This document shows, piece after piece, positions 58,691-64,000 of a DNA stretch of 64,000 bases (position 1 is its first letter; each line of letters starts with the position of its first letter). The notes under the pieces are model-generated. The model was not told the origin of the DNA, did not search any database, and was given only the letters and a program-made list of their open reading frames with translations. This DNA is from Pseudomonas sp. B6002 (GTDB lineage Bacteria; Pseudomonadota; Gammaproteobacteria; Pseudomonadales; Pseudomonadaceae). The DNA lies in the NCBI RefSeq assembly GCF_013385985.1, contig NZ_JACAOY010000002.1, positions 1 to 64,000 on the forward strand. Reading direction: 5' to 3'. The translations under genes were made by a program, and so were the position numbers.

Positions 58691-58700
58691 GGGATTTGTG

Positions 58701-59345
58701 TCAGACGCCGAACTGCTCGCGATAGGCGCGAACAGCAGGCAGATGCTGCTTGAGCTGCGGATCATCTTCCAGGAACTGCAATACCTGGTTCAACGACACG
58801 ATGCTCACCACCGGAATGCCAAAATCGCGCTCCACTTCCTGGATCGCCGACAATTCGCCGTTGCCACGCTCCTGGCGGTTCAGCGCGATCAGCACGCCGG
58901 CGGCCTTGGCGCCTTCCTGGGAAGCGATGATCTGCATCACTTCACGGATAGCGGTGCCAGCGGTGATCACGTCGTCGATGATCAGCACTTCGCCCTTGAG
59001 CGGCGCCCCGACCAGGCTACCGCCTTCGCCGTGGGCCTTGGCTTCTTTGCGGTTGAAGCACCAAGGCAGGTCCTGACCATGATGTTCAGCCAAAGCCACG
59101 GCAGTTGCCGCCGCCAGGGGGATTCCCTTGTAGGCCGGGCCGAACAGCACGTCGAAGGGAATACCGCTTTCAACGATGGCGGCCGCATAGAAACGACCCA
59201 GCTGGGCCAGGGCCGAACCCGAGTTGAACAAGCCTGCATTGAAGAAGTACGGGCTGGTGCGCCCGGACTTGAGGGTGAACTCGCCGAAGCGTAAAACGCC
59301 GCGATCGATGGCAAAACGAATGAAATCGCGTTGATACGCCTGCAT
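58701..59345 (-). CDS. pyrE: Orotate phosphoribosyltransferase PyrE
   Basis: Pyrimidine synthesis: orotate and PRPP to OMP. The 214-aa protein starts [29 protein letters not shown] and has the PRPP motif [13 protein letters not shown]. The ATG at 59343-59345 is the family start; seven upstream residues of the open frame are not used. Divergent from crc, 82 bases apart, as in P. aeruginosa. Confidence 0.96.
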   Translation of the reverse strand: MQAYQRDFIRFAIDRGVLRFGEFTLKSGRTSPYFFNAGLFNSGSALAQLGRFYAAAIVESGIPFDVLFGPAYKGIPLAAATAVALAEHHGQDLPWCFNRKEAKAHGEGGSLVGAPLKGEVLIIDDVITAGTAIREVMQIIASQEGAKAAGVLIALNRQERGNGELSAIQEVERDFGIPVVSIVSLNQVLQFLEDDPQLKQHLPAVRAYREQFGV

Positions 59346-59389
59346 GAAAAAAGCCTCAGATACCACGGATTTAGCTAATTAGGTAGACG

Positions 59390-59406
59390 GCGTGTATCAT
59401 ACACGC
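59390..59406. promoter_or_regulatory. Perfect 17-base palindrome in the pyrE/crc promoter
   Basis: GCGTGTATCATACACGC has 8-base perfect arms around one central base, 22 bases before crc and 45 bases before pyrE. Its core reads TATCAT on the plus strand and TATGAT on the minus strand, so it may contain -10 boxes for both genes as well as an operator. Confidence 0.55.
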
Positions 59407-59427
59407 ACGCGATTTTTGGGGCCATTT

Positions 59428-60207
59428 ATGCGGATCATCAGTGTGAACGTCAATGGTATTCAGGCTGCAGTCGAGCGTGGTTTGCTCAGTTGGCTGCAAG
59501 CACAGAATGCCGACGTCATCTGCCTGCAGGACACCCGCGCCTCCGCCTTTGAACTGGACGACCCAGCCTTCCAACTGGATGGCTACTTCCTTTATGCCTG
59601 CGATGCCGAAGTGCCCACCCAAGGTGGCGTGGCTTTGTACTCGCGGTTGCAACCCAAGGCGGTCATCAGCGGCCTCGGCTTCGAGACAGCCGACCGCTAC
59701 GGGCGCTACCTGCAAGCCGATTTCGACAAGGTCAGCATCGCGACCTTGCTGCTCCCTTCGGGGCAGAACGGCGATGAAGACTTGAACCAGAAGTTCAAGC
59801 TAATGGACGACTTCGCCCGTTATCTGGATAAACAGCGGCGCAAACGTCGCGAGTACATTTACTGTGGCTCGCTGTACGTGGCGCAACAAAAGCTGGATAT
59901 CAAGAACTGGCGCGACAGCCAGCAATCCCCGGGCTTCCTGGCGCCGGAACGTGCCTGGATGGACGAGATTGTCGGCAACATGGGCTACGTGGATGCCCTG
60001 CGTGAAGTCAGCCGTGAGGGCGACCAGTACAGCTGGTGGCCGGATAACGAACAGGCCGAGATGCTCAACCTGGGTTGGCGTTTCGACTACCAGTTGCTGA
60101 CCCCAGGTCTGCGCCGGTTCGTTCGCAGCGCACGCCTGCCGCGCCAGCCGCGCTTCTCGCAGCACGCACCGCTGATCGTGGACTACGACTGGACTCTGAC
60201 CATCTGA
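59428..60207 (+). CDS. crc: Catabolite repression control protein Crc
   Basis: 259-aa protein of the AP endonuclease/exonuclease III fold that has lost nuclease function; with Hfq it represses translation of catabolic mRNAs in Pseudomonas. Starts MRIISVNVNGIQAAVERGL; CLQDTRASAFELDD has Q-D-T where active nucleases have Q-E-T/K, in line with lost catalysis; ends SQHAPLIVDYDWTLTI. The ATG at 59428 gives the usual 259 aa. Divergent from pyrE, terminator follows. Confidence 0.97.
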   Translation: MRIISVNVNGIQAAVERGLLSWLQAQNADVICLQDTRASAFELDDPAFQLDGYFLYACDAEVPTQGGVALYSRLQPKAVISGLGFETADRYGRYLQADFDKVSIATLLLPSGQNGDEDLNQKFKLMDDFARYLDKQRRKRREYIYCGSLYVAQQKLDIKNWRDSQQSPGFLAPERAWMDEIVGNMGYVDALREVSREGDQYSWWPDNEQAEMLNLGWRFDYQLLTPGLRRFVRSARLPRQPRFSQHAPLIVDYDWTLTI

Positions 60208-60222
60208 GGTCTTTTTTCAGGT

Positions 60223-60256
60223 ACAAAAAAACCGACATCGCTGTCGGTTTTTTTGT
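60223..60256. terminator. Bidirectional Rho-independent terminator
   Basis: 15-base stem (60223-60237 with 60242-60256), 4-base loop, A-run and T-run inside the arms. Ends crc and the convergent DUF4870 gene. Confidence 0.92.
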
Positions 60257-60266
60257 GGGCGCTCGG

Positions 60267-60635
60267 TTATTCAACCGGGCGCCAGGTGAGGGGATAACGG
60301 TAGGCAATGCCTTTATTGGCCTTGATACCGGCAATGATCGTCAGCACCAACGCCCCGATCACCAGCACACCCATCAGCAGGAAGCCGATCACCACGAACC
60401 CGAGCACCATGCAGACCATCCAGGCGATTGCCACGGTGATCTGGAAGTTGAGGGCTTCCTTGCCCTGATCGTTGATGAACGGGTGCATATCTTTCTTGAT
60501 CTGCCACAAAATCAGCGGCCCAATCAGGCTACCGAAGGGGAAGACCAACCCCAGAAACGCCGCGAAATGACACAACATCGCCCACTGGCGAACTTCCTTG
60601 GAAGGTTCCGGCACGGCCACCTGGCTGTCATTCAT
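60267..60635 (-). CDS. DUF4870 membrane protein
   Basis: 122-aa inner-membrane protein with three predicted helices (about 21-45, 67-85 and 88-107) and the DUF4870 sequence HFAAFLGLVFPFGSLIGPLILWQIKKDMHPFINDQGKEALNFQ. Function unknown. 22 bases downstream of rph on the same strand; position matches PA5333. Confidence 0.92.
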   Translation of the reverse strand: MNDSQVAVPEPSKEVRQWAMLCHFAAFLGLVFPFGSLIGPLILWQIKKDMHPFINDQGKEALNFQITVAIAWMVCMVLGFVVIGFLLMGVLVIGALVLTIIAGIKANKGIAYRYPLTWRPVE

Positions 60636-60657
60636 GGCGCTTCTCCTTGAAGCCTGT

Positions 60658-61380
60658 TCAGTCGGCCAATGCGGCGTTCTGCAGTTCGAAAATTTCAGTC
60701 ATGCCCTTCTGGGCCAAGGCCAACATAGCGTTCAGCTCGGCCGGCTGGAATGGCGCGCCTTCGGCAGTGCCCTGCACTTCGATGAAACCACCGGTGCTGG
60801 TCATGACCACGTTCAGGTCGGTCTCGGCAGCCGAGTCTTCCAGGTAATCCAGGTCCAGCACAGGCTCGCCCTGGTACATGCCCACCGAAACGGCAGCGAT
60901 CATTTGTTTGAGCGGGTCGCCGCCCTTCAGGCCGCCGCGCTTCTTGATCACTTTCAACGCGTCGACCAAAGCCACCATGGCGCCAGTAATGGACGCAGTA
61001 CGGGTGCCGCCGTCGGCCTGGATCACGTCGCAGTCGACGTACAGGGTCACGTCGCCCAGCTTGGACATGTCCAGGGCTGCGCGCAGGGAGCGGCCGATCA
61101 GGCGCTGGATTTCCAGGGTACGGCCGCCTTGCTTGCCACGGCTGGCTTCACGCTGGTTACGCTCGCCGGTGGCGCGCGGCAGCATGCCGTATTCGGCGGT
61201 CAACCAGCCTTGGCCCTGGCCCTTGAGGAAACGCGGCACGCCATTCTCGACGCTGACGGTGCAGATAACCTTGGTATCGCCAAACTCGACCAGTACAGAA
61301 CCCTCGGCGTGTTTGGTGTAGTTGCGGGTGATGCGGATCGAGCGGAGCTGATCGGCAGCGCGACCACTTGGACGTTTCAT
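60658..61380 (-). CDS. rph: Ribonuclease PH
   Basis: Phosphorolytic 3'-5' exoribonuclease that trims tRNA 3' ends (240 aa). Motifs: [82 protein letters not shown] at 61378-61380; the upstream 13 residues of the open frame are not used. Divergent from yicC and upstream of DUF4870. Confidence 0.96.
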   Translation of the reverse strand: MKRPSGRAADQLRSIRITRNYTKHAEGSVLVEFGDTKVICTVSVENGVPRFLKGQGQGWLTAEYGMLPRATGERNQREASRGKQGGRTLEIQRLIGRSLRAALDMSKLGDVTLYVDCDVIQADGGTRTASITGAMVALVDALKVIKKRGGLKGGDPLKQMIAAVSVGMYQGEPVLDLDYLEDSAAETDLNVVMTSTGGFIEVQGTAEGAPFQPAELNAMLALAQKGMTEIFELQNAALAD

Positions 61381-61565
61381 AGGGGATACCTGTACTGAGG
61401 ACGAAAAACTGCCGAGCATTATAGAGCCGTGAACCGCTTCGGGGCACTGCTAAAAAATTCGGTTACCAATGGTCGAGTTTGGGCGCGTCCGCCCCACTGC
61501 GCTACAATCCTGCGCCTTCTTAACCATTCAGCCCGTGTTTGCGGGCTGCAACGCGAGGTACCTCC

Positions 61566-63060
<1,495 letters not shown>

Positions 63061-63131
63061 TTGGCTCTTCCCAAAATGGCTGCAAGGGCTTTACATTGGT
63101 GCTTGCAGCGGTTTTACGAAGGCTCGCGAAA

Positions 63132-63164
63132 AATCAGCGCTTCCCTAAACGCTGGTGATTTTTT
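63132..63164 (+). terminator. Possible terminator or attenuator between gmk and rpoZ
   Basis: AATCAGCG pairs with CGC-TGG-TGATT (a 3-base bulge) and is followed directly by TTTT. An imperfect hairpin, so it may only reduce readthrough from gmk into rpoZ. Confidence 0.4.
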
Positions 63165-63227
63165 AAACTGCTCAGTCCGCTCGCCCAACCGGGCAGCGCG
63201 CATCTTGCATTCGCTCCGAGGAATACC

Positions 63228-63491
63228 ATGGCCCGCGTAACCGTTGAAGACTGCCTAGAACACGTGGATAACCGCTTTGAGCTGGTCATGCTCTCTACCA
63301 AGCGTGCCCGTCAACTGGCCACTGGCGGCAAAGAGCCCCTGGTCCAGTGGGAAAACGACAAGCCTACCGTTGTAGCCCTGCGTGAAATCGCTGAAGGCCT
63401 GATGAGCTACGAGTTCATCGCCAACGCTGAAATCGTTGAAGACGAACCGCTGTTTGCAGCGTTCGAGGACGAGTCCAACGAGGCCGTCTAA
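63228..63491 (+). CDS. rpoZ: RNA polymerase omega subunit RpoZ
   Basis: 87-aa omega subunit that helps assemble beta' and forms part of a ppGpp site. Starts [30 protein letters not shown], with [13 protein letters not shown]. Good GAGG upstream. Followed after 60 bases by spoT. Confidence 0.97.
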   Translation: MARVTVEDCLEHVDNRFELVMLSTKRARQLATGGKEPLVQWENDKPTVVALREIAEGLMSYEFIANAEIVEDEPLFAAFEDESNEAV

Positions 63492-63551
63492 GCCTATGCC
63501 TGGTCGACGTAGCACGGCGCGGGGTCACAGCCAACGGCAGGAGTTAACACT

Positions 63552-64000
63552 TTGCCGAGCATAGACGCCCTCGCCGATCGCTTATCGACCTACCTCGGCC
63601 CAGACCAGGTCAACCTGGTCCGCCGAGCGTATTTCTACGCCGAACAAGCCCACGACGGCCAGCGCCGCCGCAGCGGCGAGGCGTATGTCACCCATCCTCT
63701 TGCGGTGGCAAACATTCTTGCCGACATGCACATGGACCATCAGAGCCTGATGGCCGCGATGCTGCATGACGTGATTGAAGACACCGGCATCGCCAAGGAA
63801 GCGCTCAGCGCACAATTTGGCGAAACCGTAGCCGAACTGGTCGACGGGGTCAGCAAACTGACCCAGATGAACTTCGAGACCAAGGCCGAAGCCCAGGCGG
63901 AAAACTTCCAGAAGATGGCCATGGCCATGGCACGCGACATCCGCGTGATCCTGGTCAAGCTGGCCGACCGGCTGCATAACATGCGCACGCTGGAAGTGCT
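63552..64000 (+). CDS. spoT: Bifunctional (p)ppGpp synthetase/hydrolase SpoT, 3' part beyond window
   Basis: First 149 codons only. The N-terminal HD hydrolase domain is clear: RRAYFYAEQAHDGQRRRSGE, THPLAVANILADMHMD, MLHDVIEDTG (HD metal site), VKLADRLHNMRTLEV. The start is TTG at 63552-63554 with GGAG 8-9 bases upstream, giving LPSIDALADRLSTYLGPDQV, the Pseudomonas SpoT N-terminus. The rest (synthetase, TGS, ACT) is outside the window. Confidence 0.95.
   Translation, partial: MPSIDALADRLSTYLGPDQVNLVRRAYFYAEQAHDGQRRRSGEAYVTHPLAVANILADMHMDHQSLMAAMLHDVIEDTGIAKEALSAQFGETVAELVDGVSKLTQMNFETKAEAQAENFQKMAMAMARDIRVILVKLADRLHNMRTLEV

Overview
The window looks like a contiguous piece of core chromosome from a Pseudomonas of the fluorescens complex. 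The gene order, from algP, rsd/algQ, dsbB, hemYXDC, algR and argH through cyaA, lysA-dapF-xerC, glnK-amtB, rep-xpt, the dad and pau genes and rpmBG to coaBC-dut-algC-argB, pyrE/crc, rph, gmk, rpoZ and spoT, follows my recollection of the P. aeruginosa PA5253-PA5338 region. The DNA is GC-rich, and 12 REP doublets (REPINs) of the kind common in the fluorescens group are scattered through it. I see no prophage, insertion sequence, CRISPR array, rRNA or tRNA gene.

Layout. 1-8 kb (mostly minus strand): the algP histone-like regulator (cut by the window edge), an FKBP foldase, the anti-sigma factor Rsd/AlgQ, DsbB, the haem operon hemC-hemD-hemX-hemY and the response regulator AlgR. 8-15 kb: argH, a glutathione transferase, two small unknowns, class I adenylate cyclase and Rnk. 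15-20 kb: frataxin CyaY with a DUF1289 protein, facing a plus-strand run lptM-lysA-dapF-DUF484-xerC-HAD. 20-26 kb: SutA, YjbQ, the ammonium module glnK-amtB, UbiK and ComM. 26-37 kb: a chemoreceptor, a LysR regulator, a MATE pump, a c-di-GMP phosphodiesterase, Rep helicase, xanthine phosphoribosyltransferase and an acetyl-CoA hydrolase/transferase. 37-51 kb: cytochrome c5, then amino-acid and polyamine catabolism (pauR, dadX-ridA-dadA with a divergent Lrp-type regulator, a PauB-like oxidase, kauB, a cupin), with a MocR regulator facing a DUF1127 gene, a phospholipase D-type lipoprotein and an MFS carrier among them. 51-64 kb: ribosomal L33/L28, a peptide-binding protein, RadC, coaBC-dut-algC-argB, pyrE/crc, DUF4870, rph, yicC, gmk, rpoZ and the 5' part of spoT.

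Working together: hemCDXY supplies tetrapyrrole. LysA and DapF finish lysine/diaminopimelate synthesis. DadA, RidA and DadX form a D-/L-alanine utilisation unit in which RidA can clear the imine product of DadA. AlgP, AlgQ, AlgR and AlgC are the alginate-linked genes, but the kinase gene algZ/fimS is not beside algR. Crc, CyaA, SutA, SpoT, Rsd, Rnk and GlnK make the window rich in global regulators.

The clearest unexplained structures are evenly spaced ATACAG boxes between the MocR regulator and the DUF1127 gene, a perfect palindrome between pyrE and crc, an AT-rich palindrome between kauB and a cupin gene, and the near-exclusive placement of REPINs in convergent gene junctions.
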